DNA of 28,841 nucleotides. Origin: Candidatus Bipolaricaulota bacterium. Lineage in GTDB: Bacteria; Bipolaricaulota; Bipolaricaulia; Bipolaricaulales; Bipolaricaulaceae. Location of the stretch: contig JANXBC010000008.1 of assembly GCA_025060555.1 (NCBI GenBank), forward strand, positions 1 to 28,841. The letters run 5' to 3'. A program made the position numbers and the translations under genes. The notes under the pieces are model-generated. The model was not told where the DNA came from and made no database searches. It worked only from the letters and a program-made list of their open reading frames with translations. Within the stretch, counting starts at the first letter, position 1. The number at the start of each line of letters is the position of its first letter. This document shows positions 7,652-15,024 of the stretch, piece by piece.

Positions 7652-7667
7652 TTGCCCTGAAAGGCAA
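7652..7667. repeat. Inverted repeat over the yebC -35 element
   Basis: TTGCC and GGCAA form a perfect 5-bp inverted repeat with a 6-nt centre (CTGAAA), covering the -35 hexamer of yebC in the sirtuin/yebC divergent region. It could be an operator, but 5-bp arms can arise by chance. Confidence 0.3.
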
Positions 7668-7680
7668 GACCGAATATCAT
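7652..7680 (+). promoter_or_regulatory. yebC promoter giving a nearly leaderless transcript
   Basis: TTGCCC (7652-7657) and TATCAT (7675-7680) are separated by exactly 17 nt and match the sigma-70 -35/-10 pattern. Transcription would begin near 7686-7688, only 2-4 nt before the yebC ATG at 7690. No Shine-Dalgarno precedes that ATG, which agrees with leaderless or near-leaderless initiation. The start point is inferred, not measured. Confidence 0.6.
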
Positions 7681-7689
7681 TTTCTTGCC

Positions 7690-8445
7690 ATGGCCGGTCA
7701 TTCCAAATGGGCAAATATCAAATACCGAAAGGAAAAACAGGACAAGAAGCGCTCTAATCTCTTTTCTCGTCTCACGCGCGAGCTCATCGTCTGTGCCCGT
7801 CAGGATCCCAACCCTGAAACCAACCCCGCCTTGGCCCAGGCCATTGAGCGCGCCCGCGCCGCCAACATGCCAAAAGAGAACATCGAGCGAGCTATCCAGC
7901 GCGCGGCCCGCGGCCTTGAGGGGACCAACCTCCAGGAGGTCATCTACGAGGGCTATGGTCCGGGCGGCGTGGCCATTCTCCTGCGGGCTTACACGGACAA
8001 TCGCAACCGCACCGCGGCCGCGGTGCGCCACATCTTTGAGCGGCACGGTGGTTCTCTGGGCGGTGAGGGAAGCGTGGCCTGGCAGTTTGAGCGCCGGGGC
8101 ATCATCCAGCTCAAGGCCATCCCCGCGGGAATGGATAAGGAGTCCCTCATCTTTCTTGCTGCTGAGGTCGGCGCCGAGGATTTCGCGGAGGAGGACGAAA
8201 CCATCACTTTTTATACCGAGCCGCGGGCCCTTGCCAGTGTCCGCGACGCGTTGCGCCAACACGGGGTGGAGATCGAGCGGGCAGTGATCGGCTTCCTTCC
8301 CAAGACCACAGTGCGGGTGGAAGGTCCTGATGCAGAGCGGCTGCTTCGGCTCCTTGACGAACTAGACGAGACTGAAGAGGTGCAGGAAGTTGTGGCCAAC
8401 TTTGACATCCCCGACGAGATCTTGGCCAAGGTCGAGCAAGGGTAG
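7690..8445 (+). CDS. yebC: YebC/PmpR-family protein (TACO1-like)
   Basis: This 251-residue protein matches the YebC family over its full length. It opens with the invariant MAGHSKWANIKYRKEKQDKK, followed by NPALAQAIERARAANMPKENIERAI (given here as its two halves: NPALAQAIERAR and AANMPKENIERAI), YEGYGPGGVAI, TDNRNRTAA and FERHGGSLG. Family members are reported as transcriptional regulators and, more recently, as ribosome-associated factors helping translation of proline-rich stretches. Which role applies here cannot be read from sequence. The ATG at 7690 is fixed by the conserved N-terminus; the frame is open far upstream but that part is antisense to the sirtuin. It stands alone on the plus strand, with its own promoter and no visible terminator after it. 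Confidence 0.95.
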   Translation: MAGHSKWANIKYRKEKQDKKRSNLFSRLTRELIVCARQDPNPETNPALAQAIERARAANMPKENIERAIQRAARGLEGTNLQEVIYEGYGPGGVAILLRAYTDNRNRTAAAVRHIFERHGGSLGGEGSVAWQFERRGIIQLKAIPAGMDKESLIFLAAEVGAEDFAEEDETITFYTEPRALASVRDALRQHGVEIERAVIGFLPKTTVRVEGPDAERLLRLLDELDETEEVQEVVANFDIPDEILAKVEQG

Positions 8446-9162
8446 CTTTGGTTTCCTCTTCTTTGTCTTTCGTGCTCCCTACCCCTGTGGTGACCTCATC
8501 AAGGCCGCGCAGGAAGCGGATCTAGTGCCGCAGGTCCCCCTCGAAGACGGGCGATGGCTCCAAGGTTCGTCCTGTACCTCCCGCGCTCTTCAACCACGGG
8601 ATCGGAAGTTAGCGCCGCATCACTGCCTCTGTTTCCAACGCCTGGTATGACCCGGCTGAGGGGCCCTCCTCATGGAGCGGTACGGGGTGGCCCTGCGGGA
8701 GTTCGTGGAGGACGCGTTCTACGCGCCCGCGACGTTGACCGCGGGGCTCGTGGCGACGCTCGAGCCCGCCGAGGGCCCGTTCAGCGCGACCCCGCCCTCT
8801 CCTTCTACCCCCTGCTATCTCGGTGCGGGTCGTGCTCATCCCGCCGTTCAACGTCAGCGACCGGGGAGGCTCCATCACCATGGAGAACAAGGGGTCCCCG
8901 GCGGGTTCGTCCTCAAGGCCGGGGCTAAGGTGACGCTCCGCGCTGGTCAAGGGGCATTCGACAGCCCGCCCACCGACCTTCTCTGGAGCCAGACCCGGTT
9001 TATCCTCCTCGACCCGCAAGGCCAAGGATGATCCCGACCGGAAACGAAGTGAACCATGAACCAAGGCGCCTCCCCTTTCTGGCACAACCTAAACTTCAGC
9101 ACGTTCCCCGCCCTCAAGATCGGCAGTCCAGCGATTCGCCAGCGAACCCCCAAAACGCGTGG
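8446..9162. other. 717-bp gap with no intact gene, decayed coding sequence
   Basis: This is the only stretch over 300 bases without an intact gene. It lies between the convergent ends of yebC and the metallophosphoesterase. The plus strand shows protein-like segments in different frames: one at about 8491-8560 (reads D-L-I-K-A-A-Q-E-A-D-L), one from 8672, and a 36-codon open frame at 9056-9166. None forms a full gene. No tRNA, IS end, CRISPR repeat or strong hairpin-plus-T-run terminator was seen. Confidence 0.55.
8672..9031 (+). pseudogene. Frameshifted remnant ending in a lamin-tail-like domain
   Basis: Protein-like sequence continues across three plus-strand frames. From 8672 one frame reads MERYGVALREFVEDAFYAP to about 8784. 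A second frame carries DPALSFYPLL to about 8819. A third carries VRVVLIPPFNVSDRGGSI and then TMENKGSPA to about 8902. The first frame resumes with GFVLKAGAKVTLRAGQG and then DLLWSQTRFILLDPQG, ending near 9029. The last two segments resemble the second half of a lamin-tail (LTD) immunoglobulin-like domain: F-V-L-K-A-G-A-K-V-T-L, then L-W, then L-L-D-P-Q-G. The loop that normally contains L-S-G-W is missing. At least three frame changes in about 250 bp point to a decayed secreted or nuclease-type LTD protein. Assembly errors are the alternative. Confidence 0.5.
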
Positions 9163-9981
9163 TTAAAACTGGCTTGGGAAAGCAGGCAGCACGAATAACA
9201 GGAAGGCCACTACGGCCAGGGGAAGCCAAGTGGTTGGCAACGATTTGGGCTCGGAGACCGTGATCGTTTTATATTCACACACGCCCTGCGGGCCTAGACG
9301 CACAAACCCCAAGGTCTTTCCTCTACTTCCTGCCTGCACAATAGGCACGCCCTCCACGTAAAAAGGCTTTTCATAAACCTCGTGGTCATGACCCAAAATG
9401 AAGAGAGCGGGTTTTTGGGAAAGCCTTCGGGCCAACTCAAGCGCGCGGCTTGTGTCCATGTGACCGAGGAGGAGGAAAAGATCGTGTGGGGGAGCGGAGC
9501 GCAGGGTCTCCTCCACTGCCTCCTGGGGATCGCGGAGCTCCCAACCCGGCCAAATCACAGCCAGATCCCAAAGCACCCCGAGGATCAGGATGCGCAGGCC
9601 CTTTGCTTCCACCAAGGCCCACGGCGTTGTTGGAAGGGAGGAGCGTAGGTTGGTGGCCAACACCGCAAAAGGCGTCTCCGCAAGGATCCGCCCAAAAAGC
9701 TTTGGCCCCAGATAGGTCTCGTGGTTGCCCAGCACCATGGCGGTGTAACCGAACCCTGCCATCCCGCGCATGGTTTCCCAGGCCTCGGCCTCGCCCGTGA
9801 GACGATGGGTGTCCTCCCAGGCATCTCCTCCGTCGAGAACCAAATCTGCTTGGGCAAAGAACTCGCGGAACCCTTCAAGGCGGGAAAGCGAGGCGTGAAG
9901 ATCGGTAGTGAAGACCACAGTTAGTTCCCAACCCCAGCTAGGGAGGGAAAGGAGTGCAGCTAAAAGTAAGCTCCGCACCAT
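9163..9981 (-). CDS. Exported, membrane-anchored metallophosphoesterase (5'-nucleotidase type)
   Basis: This 272-residue protein has a signal peptide (about 1-18), a calcineurin-like catalytic domain and a C-terminal hydrophobic helix (about 245-265) that would anchor it facing outward. The two-metal motifs are all present: DLH (Asp27, His29), GGD (Asp53), GNHE (Asn86, His87), LLGHMD near 165 and the late GHDHEV. The order and the TDLHA start resemble the UshA/5'-nucleotidase subgroup, but the C-terminal nucleotide-binding domain is absent, so the substrate is open. The ATG at 9981 has GGAGA upstream with 9 nt spacing; the longer open frame lacks a signal peptide at its start. It overlaps the end of the upstream exported-protein gene by 22 nt and is probably co-transcribed with it. 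Confidence 0.85.
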   Translation of the reverse strand: MVRSLLLAALLSLPSWGWELTVVFTTDLHASLSRLEGFREFFAQADLVLDGGDAWEDTHRLTGEAEAWETMRGMAGFGYTAMVLGNHETYLGPKLFGRILAETPFAVLATNLRSSLPTTPWALVEAKGLRILILGVLWDLAVIWPGWELRDPQEAVEETLRSAPPHDLFLLLGHMDTSRALELARRLSQKPALFILGHDHEVYEKPFYVEGVPIVQAGSRGKTLGFVRLGPQGVCEYKTITVSEPKSLPTTWLPLAVVAFLLFVLPAFPSQF

Positions 9982-10391
9982 AGGGAAAAATCTCCTTTGC
10001 GGATGAGGGCTGCGGCCCAAAGCTCCTTCCACCGCAAGCGTAGGCCGCAGGCATTTTCACCACCCAGGCTTCCGAAGAGAGAAAACCAGGGTGCTCCCAG
10101 GATCTCCCAACTGAAGTAGAGGTTTTTTGGATCCCGAACGAGGGCTACTAGTGCATGCCCGGGGCTTCTGCCCACGGCCAGGCGCAGTGGGGGGACCTCC
10201 ACCCAGGCGAACCACGGGCCGTCCAAGATGGGAACACGTACAGCCCACGGTGGATCAGTCCATCCCAAGAAAGTTTGCACTGGACCAACCGGGAAGGTAA
10301 GCCAAGGTTGGGGACCTAAGGCCACACCCCCTGCGCCGGCCATGGCCAAAGGCAGCGTTCCCAGGGCCCAAAACCATACACCGATCCCCAT
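9960..10391 (-). CDS. Small tryptophan-rich exported protein, unknown function
   Basis: This 143-residue protein has a hydrophobic N-terminus that reads as a signal peptide (about 4-20). The mature part has around ten tryptophans and two cysteines (Cys115, Cys139) that could form a disulfide. I do not recognise the family. The ATG at 10391 is preferred over the ATG six bases upstream (10397) because AAAAGG sits about 6 nt before it. A TATAAT box lies 24 nt upstream on the same strand. The gene leads into the exported metallophosphoesterase with a 22-nt overlap, which suggests a joint extracytoplasmic role. That link is positional only. Confidence 0.6.
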   Translation of the reverse strand: MGIGVWFWALGTLPLAMAGAGGVALGPQPWLTFPVGPVQTFLGWTDPPWAVRVPILDGPWFAWVEVPPLRLAVGRSPGHALVALVRDPKNLYFSWEILGAPWFSLFGSLGGENACGLRLRWKELWAAALIRKGDFSLWCGAYF

Positions 10392-10428
10392 TGGCATCCT
10401 TTTGGAATGTGCGCATTATATGGCCGAA
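10391..10428. promoter_or_regulatory. Back-to-back promoters for tilS-rseP (+) and the exported-protein pair (-)
   Basis: On the plus strand TTGGCA (10391-10396), a 17-nt spacer and CATTAT (10414-10419) would start RNA near 10426-10428, directly at the tilS ATG (10429). On the minus strand TATAAT (10415-10420) uses the same AT-rich core and would start RNA about 16-18 nt before the exported-protein ATG; its -35 is poor (CACCTT). The two polymerase sites overlap, so the units are probably mutually exclusive at any moment. Confidence 0.5.
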
Positions 10429-11772
10429 ATGTTGGAGAAGGTGAGGACGGCGCTTACGCGCTACAAAATGGTCGGGGCGGGGGAGAGAGTCCTGGTGGCC
10501 GTATCCGGTGGGGCTGATTCCATGGCCCTCCTCTATAGCCTCTGGTGGCTCCGCAAGGACTTCGGCATCACCCTAGCCATGGCCCACCTCGACCATGGAA
10601 TCCGCCGGGACACCGCCGAGGACTTGAAGGTCGTGCAGAAGGCGGCAGAGGACCTCGGGCTTCCTCTTCTTTACGATCGGGTAGATGCCCCGTCTTTCGC
10701 CAAACGGGAAAAATTGAACTTGGAGGAAGCAGCGCGCCGTCTGCGTCGGGATTTTCTTCTGAGAGCTGCTGAACAAGCTCAGGCACAAAAGATCGCGCTC
10801 GGCCATACACGTACGGATTTAGCGGAAACCGTGCTCTTGCACCTCCTGCGTGGAGCCGGGCCGTCAGGGCTAAAAGGTTTTCTTCCCGTTTCGCCGCCGT
10901 TCATTCGCCCCCTTATCCTGTGCGCGCGTGAGGAGACGCAGACCTTCTGCAAAACATATAGCATCCCATTCCACGACGATCCCACCAATTTCGATACGCG
11001 GTATTTGCGCAACGCTATTCGGCTAAAACTCCTCCCGCAGCTCCGCGATTACAACCCGCGGGTTGAGGAAGCATTGGCCAAGGCCGCGGTGCTCCTTGCG
11101 GAAACCGAGGAGGTTTTGGAGTGGGCGAAAAACAGGGCTTGCTCTGAGCTTTGGCGGGGAAGAGGATTGGATCTTTTGGGACTGCGCGCGCTTCCTAAAC
11201 CACTCCAGGCTCTCCTTGTGCGCGCGCTGGCTAGCCAACACGGCGTTCGTCTTTATCACCGCCATGTGGAGGCCATCCTCAGGGGAATTGAGCGGGCTCA
11301 GGCAGCGGAATATCACCTGCCAAATGGCCTGGTAGCCCACATCGGCGGGGGACTCCTCGCAATCGAAAAGGCCGCGCCCTTGCCGCAAGGGGTTTGGCAA
11401 CTCTGCTTACCCGGAGAAACCTCCATTCCCGAACTGGGCTGGGATTTTCGTCTAGCCAAGATCGCGCGCCCCGCGCAATTGGATTCCCATGATCCCTATC
11501 TTGTGTACGTGTCGGCGAAAAAACTTCAGCCCCCGCTATTTGTCCGCAGGGCTGCGGCGACGGACGTATTCCGCCCCTTTGGGGAGGGACGGGAAAAGCG
11601 GGTACGGGACGTGCTTGCGCGGCAGGGCATTCCCCGCTGGGAGCGGGAGCGGTGGCCGGTGGTGGTGGATGGCCGCGGGGTGGTGTGGGTGGTAGGGGTG
11701 CGCTTAAGCGGCGAATATTCGGTGGAGGAGGATGAGAAAGAGGTGATTTTCATCCAAGCCAGGCGCATATGA
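10429..11772 (+). CDS. tilS: tRNA(Ile)-lysidine synthase
   Basis: TilS modifies the wobble cytidine of the CAU-anticodon tRNA-Ile to lysidine, using ATP and lysine, so that it reads AUA. The 447-residue protein has the N-type PP-loop SGGADS (26-31), the HLDHGIR motif, LGHTRTDLAETVLLHLLRG, DDPTNFDTRYLRNAIR, and a C-terminal TilS domain with TDVFRPFGEGREKRVRDVL. The start at 10429 fits both the family N-terminus and the promoter spacing; an ATG at 10420 lies within the -10 region and the frame is open from 10228. No ribosome site precedes either ATG, so leaderless initiation is likely. The stop overlaps rseP by 4 nt. Confidence 0.95.
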   Translation: MLEKVRTALTRYKMVGAGERVLVAVSGGADSMALLYSLWWLRKDFGITLAMAHLDHGIRRDTAEDLKVVQKAAEDLGLPLLYDRVDAPSFAKREKLNLEEAARRLRRDFLLRAAEQAQAQKIALGHTRTDLAETVLLHLLRGAGPSGLKGFLPVSPPFIRPLILCAREETQTFCKTYSIPFHDDPTNFDTRYLRNAIRLKLLPQLRDYNPRVEEALAKAAVLLAETEEVLEWAKNRACSELWRGRGLDLLGLRALPKPLQALLVRALASQHGVRLYHRHVEAILRGIERAQAAEYHLPNGLVAHIGGGLLAIEKAAPLPQGVWQLCLPGETSIPELGWDFRLAKIARPAQLDSHDPYLVYVSAKKLQPPLFVRRAAATDVFRPFGEGREKRVRDVLARQGIPRWERERWPVVVDGRGVVWVVGVRLSGEYSVEEDEKEVIFIQARRI

Positions 11773-13040
11773 CCACCTTCTTAGTGTTCATCGGGACGCT
11801 TCTCCTTCTTATAGGTGTCCACGAGCTTGGTCATTTCCTCGCCGCCAAGCTTTTGCGCGTGGGGGTGTTGGAGTTCGCCATCGGGTTTGGTCCGCCGCTT
11901 TGGAGTTGGCGGCGGGGGAAAACCCGATATAGTGTGCGCCTCTTCCCGTTGGGAGGGTACGTCCGGCTTGCTGGGGAGGGCCAAGAGGTGGGGGAGTTTT
12001 CCCCAGAGGAGACTTATTATGGCCGCCCGGCTTGGGTCCGCTTCTTTTTAGGGCTTGCTGGCCCTACCTTCAACGTTTTCCTCGCGTTTATCTTGGCCTT
12101 CGCCGCGTTTTTCTTCATCGGGCTCCCCCGCCTACGCGTGGCTGGGCTTGTGCCCGGGAAACCCGCAGAGGAAGTGCTAAAGATCGGCGATGTGATCATT
12201 GCTGTGGAGGGTGAACTGATCTGGAGCACCGGAGACATCGGAAAAATCGTGCAGGAACGTGCGCCTGAACCCGTGCGCTTCCGGATACTCCGTGAGGACC
12301 AAGAGCTTGAAGTGTCCATTACGCCTGTTTATTCCCCCGAAGACGGCCGGTACCTCGTGGGTGGTTATTTTCAGCCCCAGGTCATCTTCTCGGAGATTGT
12401 GAGCATTGCGCCCCTGAGCCCCCTTTCCGCGGCGGGACTGCGCCCCGGAGACGTCGTCGTGGGAGCTTGTGGTGTGCCCGTGCGATCTTTTTTGGAGTGG
12501 TACGACGCTCTGGGCAAGGGGTGTCACTCTGTGCAAGTGCGCCGGGGCGAGGCCCTTCTGGTCCTGGACCTTCCCACTGATGCGGAGGATCTTTTCCAAG
12601 GCGTGGAGTTTCGTAGCCTTCCCCTCGTCTATGGCCGCATTGGGTTGAGGTCCGCGGGAGAGCTTGCGGGCCAGCAGGTAGCGCAAGCGGTTTACGTGAT
12701 CGTGGCCACGCTTCGGGCCATGTTCGCGCGAGAAATCCCCGCTGGGGAAGCGGTGAGCGGACCAGTGGGTATTGCGGGGCTCCTTTCCGCTGGCCTGGCG
12801 CTCGGTCCCCTTGTGGTCCTTCTCCTCATCGCGGTGATCAGTGTGAACCTCGCTCTTTTCAACCTCCTTCCCATACCCGCCCTGGACGGGGCGCGCATGC
12901 TCTTCGCTCTCTTCGAGATGACCACAGGGCGCCGGGTTTCTCCCAAGGTGGAAACCTTGGTGCACACCCTCGGCTTTCTTCTCCTTTTGGGAATCCTTCT
13001 TCTCATTACGGCGCGGGATATATTCAGGCTTTTCGGATGA
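11769..13040 (+). CDS. rseP: Site-2 zinc metalloprotease RseP/RasP
   Basis: RseP cuts transmembrane substrates inside the membrane (anti-sigma factors, leftover signal peptides). Seen in 423 residues: zinc motif HELGH (18-22) in the first helix, RLFPLGGYVRLAGE just after it, and a second helix near 95-118. Two PDZ-like domains follow (about 120-205 and 205-280), then a helix near 340 and the third-ligand motif NLLPIPALDG (365-374), and a last helix near 390-410. The length is close to that of E. coli RseP. It is coupled to tilS by ATGA. Its last 17 bases overlap the 3' end of the convergent ispF gene. Confidence 0.95.
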   Translation: MTTFLVFIGTLLLLIGVHELGHFLAAKLLRVGVLEFAIGFGPPLWSWRRGKTRYSVRLFPLGGYVRLAGEGQEVGEFSPEETYYGRPAWVRFFLGLAGPTFNVFLAFILAFAAFFFIGLPRLRVAGLVPGKPAEEVLKIGDVIIAVEGELIWSTGDIGKIVQERAPEPVRFRILREDQELEVSITPVYSPEDGRYLVGGYFQPQVIFSEIVSIAPLSPLSAAGLRPGDVVVGACGVPVRSFLEWYDALGKGCHSVQVRRGEALLVLDLPTDAEDLFQGVEFRSLPLVYGRIGLRSAGELAGQQVAQAVYVIVATLRAMFAREIPAGEAVSGPVGIAGLLSAGLALGPLVVLLLIAVISVNLALFNLLPIPALDGARMLFALFEMTTGRRVSPKVETLVHTLGFLLLLGILLLITARDIFRLFG

Positions 13041-13503
13041 GGGCCACCGCCCAAACCCCGATGCCCTCGGCTCGCCCCAATGCCCCCATTTTTTCAGGAG
13101 TGGTGGCCTTCACCGATACATTCTCCTTTGGGATTCCCAAAGTTTTACCGATCCTTTCGCGCATAGTGGAGACGAAGGGAGCAAGGCAAGGTCGTTCCGC
13201 CACCACGGCCACGTCCACCTGTGCCGGCACATAGCCAGCCCGCTCCAACAGTTCGCGTACGCGGCCAAGAAGCACAACGGAGGAGATCCCCCGGTATTGG
13301 GGGTCTTCGGGAGGAAAGTGTTGGCCGATGTCGCCCAGGGCGGCTGCGCCAAGAAGGGCGTCACAGATGGCATGAAGGACCACGTCGGCATCGGAATGTC
13401 CGGAAAGCCCAGGCTCGTTGGGGATAGGCACTCCCCCAAGGACGAGGTTTCGTGTCGGGTCAAACCGGTGAAAGTCGATGCCTATTCCGACGCGGAATTC
13501 CAT
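13024..13503 (-). CDS. ispF: 2-C-methyl-D-erythritol 2,4-cyclodiphosphate synthase
   Basis: IspF cyclises CDP-methylerythritol 2-phosphate to MEcPP with release of CMP, the fifth step of the MEP isoprenoid pathway. The 159-residue length is typical. Zinc ligands Asp10 and His12 (GIDFHRF) and His44 (DADVVLHAICDALLGA) are present, as are LGDIGQHFPP and the C-terminal VSVKATTPEKMGALGRAEG. The ATG at 13503 was chosen because the conserved N-terminus starts there; it lies 22 nt inside recX and has no strong ribosome site, so it probably depends on coupled translation. The partner ispD is apparently at the far left of the window, not adjacent. Confidence 0.95.
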   Translation of the reverse strand: MEFRVGIGIDFHRFDPTRNLVLGGVPIPNEPGLSGHSDADVVLHAICDALLGAAALGDIGQHFPPEDPQYRGISSVVLLGRVRELLERAGYVPAQVDVAVVAERPCLAPFVSTMRERIGKTLGIPKENVSVKATTPEKMGALGRAEGIGVWAVALIRKA

Positions 13504-13964
13504 GGCCCGAAGGCTTCTTCCACGACTTTCCGGGCTAGGTCCGGGCTGAACCCACGCCGCAGAAGGAAGGAATAAGCACGCTTTAAAACCTTCTCCTTGG
13601 GAAGGCTTTCCCACCGGTGTTTCTTTTCCGCGAGGGCAAGGCGAGCCAACTCTTCCTCGGTAAGGTCAGGAAGGGCACTATATGCGGCCTCCGCGGCGAG
13701 GCGCGGTTCTATCCCTTTGGCCCGGAGCTCCGCTGCCACCAACCGCCGCGGCCTGGGCCGGGTGGAAAAACGCTCCTCCGCATAAAGCCGGGCAAAGGCC
13801 CGATCATCCACAAGCCCCTCCTCCTCCGCCCTCTTGAGGATCTGGCTCACTAATTCCGGGGAAAAACCTTTTCCCAAAAGACGCTGGCGGAGTTCCCCGC
13901 AGGCACGCGGCCTAATGGCAAGGAGCCGCAGGGCATAATGCCAAGCCCGCTCCTCCTCGTTCAT
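13482..13964 (-). CDS. recX: RecA regulator RecX
   Basis: RecX binds the RecA filament and limits its activity. The 160-residue protein has the three-helix RecX repeats: WHYALRLLAIRPRACGELRQ at the start, RLLGKGFSPELVSQILKRAE, then LVDDRAFARLYAEER, and a last repeat AYSFLLRRGFSPDLARKVVEE. It overlaps recA by ATGA (13961-13964), the usual recA-recX arrangement, so RecX should be made at a lower, coupled rate. The last eight codons overlap the ispF start. Confidence 0.92.
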   Translation of the reverse strand: MNEEERAWHYALRLLAIRPRACGELRQRLLGKGFSPELVSQILKRAEEEGLVDDRAFARLYAEERFSTRPRPRRLVAAELRAKGIEPRLAAEAAYSALPDLTEEELARLALAEKKHRWESLPKEKVLKRAYSFLLRRGFSPDLARKVVEEAFGPWNSASE

Positions 13965-15001
13965 CCTTCCCCAAGAGGTTTGGGCTCAGGGATACCGGCC
14001 TTCGCGCGTATCTCCTTGGCGATCTTTTCCGCAATGTCAGGGTGCTCCTCCAAGAACTGGGCGGCTTGAAGGAGTCCCTGGCCTAGGCGGATGTCACCGT
14101 ACGAATACCAGGAACCGGAACGCGTCACCACCCCCCACTCCACGCCGGTGTTGACGATATCCCGCTCTTTTACGATGCCACGGCCGTAGATGATGTCGAA
14201 GGTGGCTTCGCGGTAAGGTGGGGCTACTTTGCTCTTCACCACTCGCACATGGGCTTTCATCCCCACCCGCTCGTCGCTCTCCGCGATCTTCCCCTCCGAC
14301 CAAATGTTCAGGCGCACAGATGCATAGAACTTGAGGGCCCGGCCGCCGGTGGTGGTGGTGCTTGGGCCAAACGGCCCCGGTTGGATAGCGGCACGGATCT
14401 GATTCACAAAAACCGCGACGGTCTTGGATTGAGCGATGGCGGCGGCGAGCTTGCGCATGGCCTGGGACATGAGGCGAGCCTGGAGCCCCACCTGCGCCTC
14501 GCCCATTTGTCCCTGCAGTTCGGCCTCTGGCACGAGCGCAGCCACCGAGTCCACTACGATCACATCCACCGCACCCGAGCGCACCAAAGCCTCCATGATC
14601 TCCAAAGCTTGTTCGCCGGAGCTGGGCTGCGACAAAAGGAGCTCATCCAGTTTCACTCCGATGGCCTGGCAGTATTTGGGATCGAGGGCGTGCTCCGCGT
14701 CGATGAACGCTGCGGTGCCGCCGAGCCTTTGCGCTTCAGCCACAATGGAGAGGGCAAGCGTAGTCTTCCCCGAGGCCTCAGGGCCGAAGATCTCCACGAT
14801 GCGGCCCCGCGGGACCCCGCCCACCCCCAGCGCGATGTCCAGGGAGAGGGAGCCGGTGGGGATCACCTCCACCTCGGCCACCGGCCGCTCGCCCAGGCGC
14901 ATGATGGCCCCCTCGCCATAGGTTTTCTGGATCTGCTTGAGCACGTTCTCCAGGATCTCCTGGCGCTTGGGGTTCCCGTCCTTCTTTTCTGGATTGGTCA
15001 T
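13961..15001 (-). CDS. recA: Recombinase RecA
   Basis: RecA forms ATP-dependent filaments on single-stranded DNA for homologous recombination and induces the SOS response. The 346-residue product has Walker A GPEASGKT (73-80), DAEHALDP, Walker B VIVVDSVAALVP, loop L1 near MGEAQVGLQARLMSQ and loop L2 near NQIRAAIQPGPFGPSTTTTGG. It ends in a C-terminal domain with a short acidic tail. The ATG at 15001 was chosen because GGAGGG lies 7 nt upstream; an in-frame ATG at 15016 lacks a ribosome site. Only 18 bp separate it from sfsA, and no LexA-type palindrome was recognised there. It is followed by recX and ispF in one unit. Confidence 0.97.
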   Translation of the reverse strand: MTNPEKKDGNPKRQEILENVLKQIQKTYGEGAIMRLGERPVAEVEVIPTGSLSLDIALGVGGVPRGRIVEIFGPEASGKTTLALSIVAEAQRLGGTAAFIDAEHALDPKYCQAIGVKLDELLLSQPSSGEQALEIMEALVRSGAVDVIVVDSVAALVPEAELQGQMGEAQVGLQARLMSQAMRKLAAAIAQSKTVAVFVNQIRAAIQPGPFGPSTTTTGGRALKFYASVRLNIWSEGKIAESDERVGMKAHVRVVKSKVAPPYREATFDIIYGRGIVKERDIVNTGVEWGVVTRSGSWYSYGDIRLGQGLLQAAQFLEEHPDIAEKIAKEIRAKAGIPEPKPLGEG

Positions 15002-15018
15002 AAGAAATCCCTCCATCG

Positions 15019-15024
15019 ATTATG
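15019..15024 (-). promoter_or_regulatory. Possible recA -10 element
   Basis: CATAAT on the minus strand overlaps the sfsA stop codon and lies 17 nt before the recA ATG. RNA would begin close to the GGAGGG site. No -35 at standard spacing was found (TTGTCC is at 20 nt), so recA may simply be read from upstream genes. Confidence 0.25.

Noticed and set aside
8446..8500. Rho-independent terminator after yebC
   Set aside because: The T-rich stretch (ctttggtttcctcttcttt) is not preceded by a convincing stem.
9056..9166. Possible 36-codon small gene in the gap
   Set aside because: No ribosome site, no signal peptide or recognised motif; more likely part of the decayed coding sequence.
12177..12965. 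Minus-strand open frame opposite rseP
   Set aside because: The RseP motifs are all on the plus strand; no family features here.
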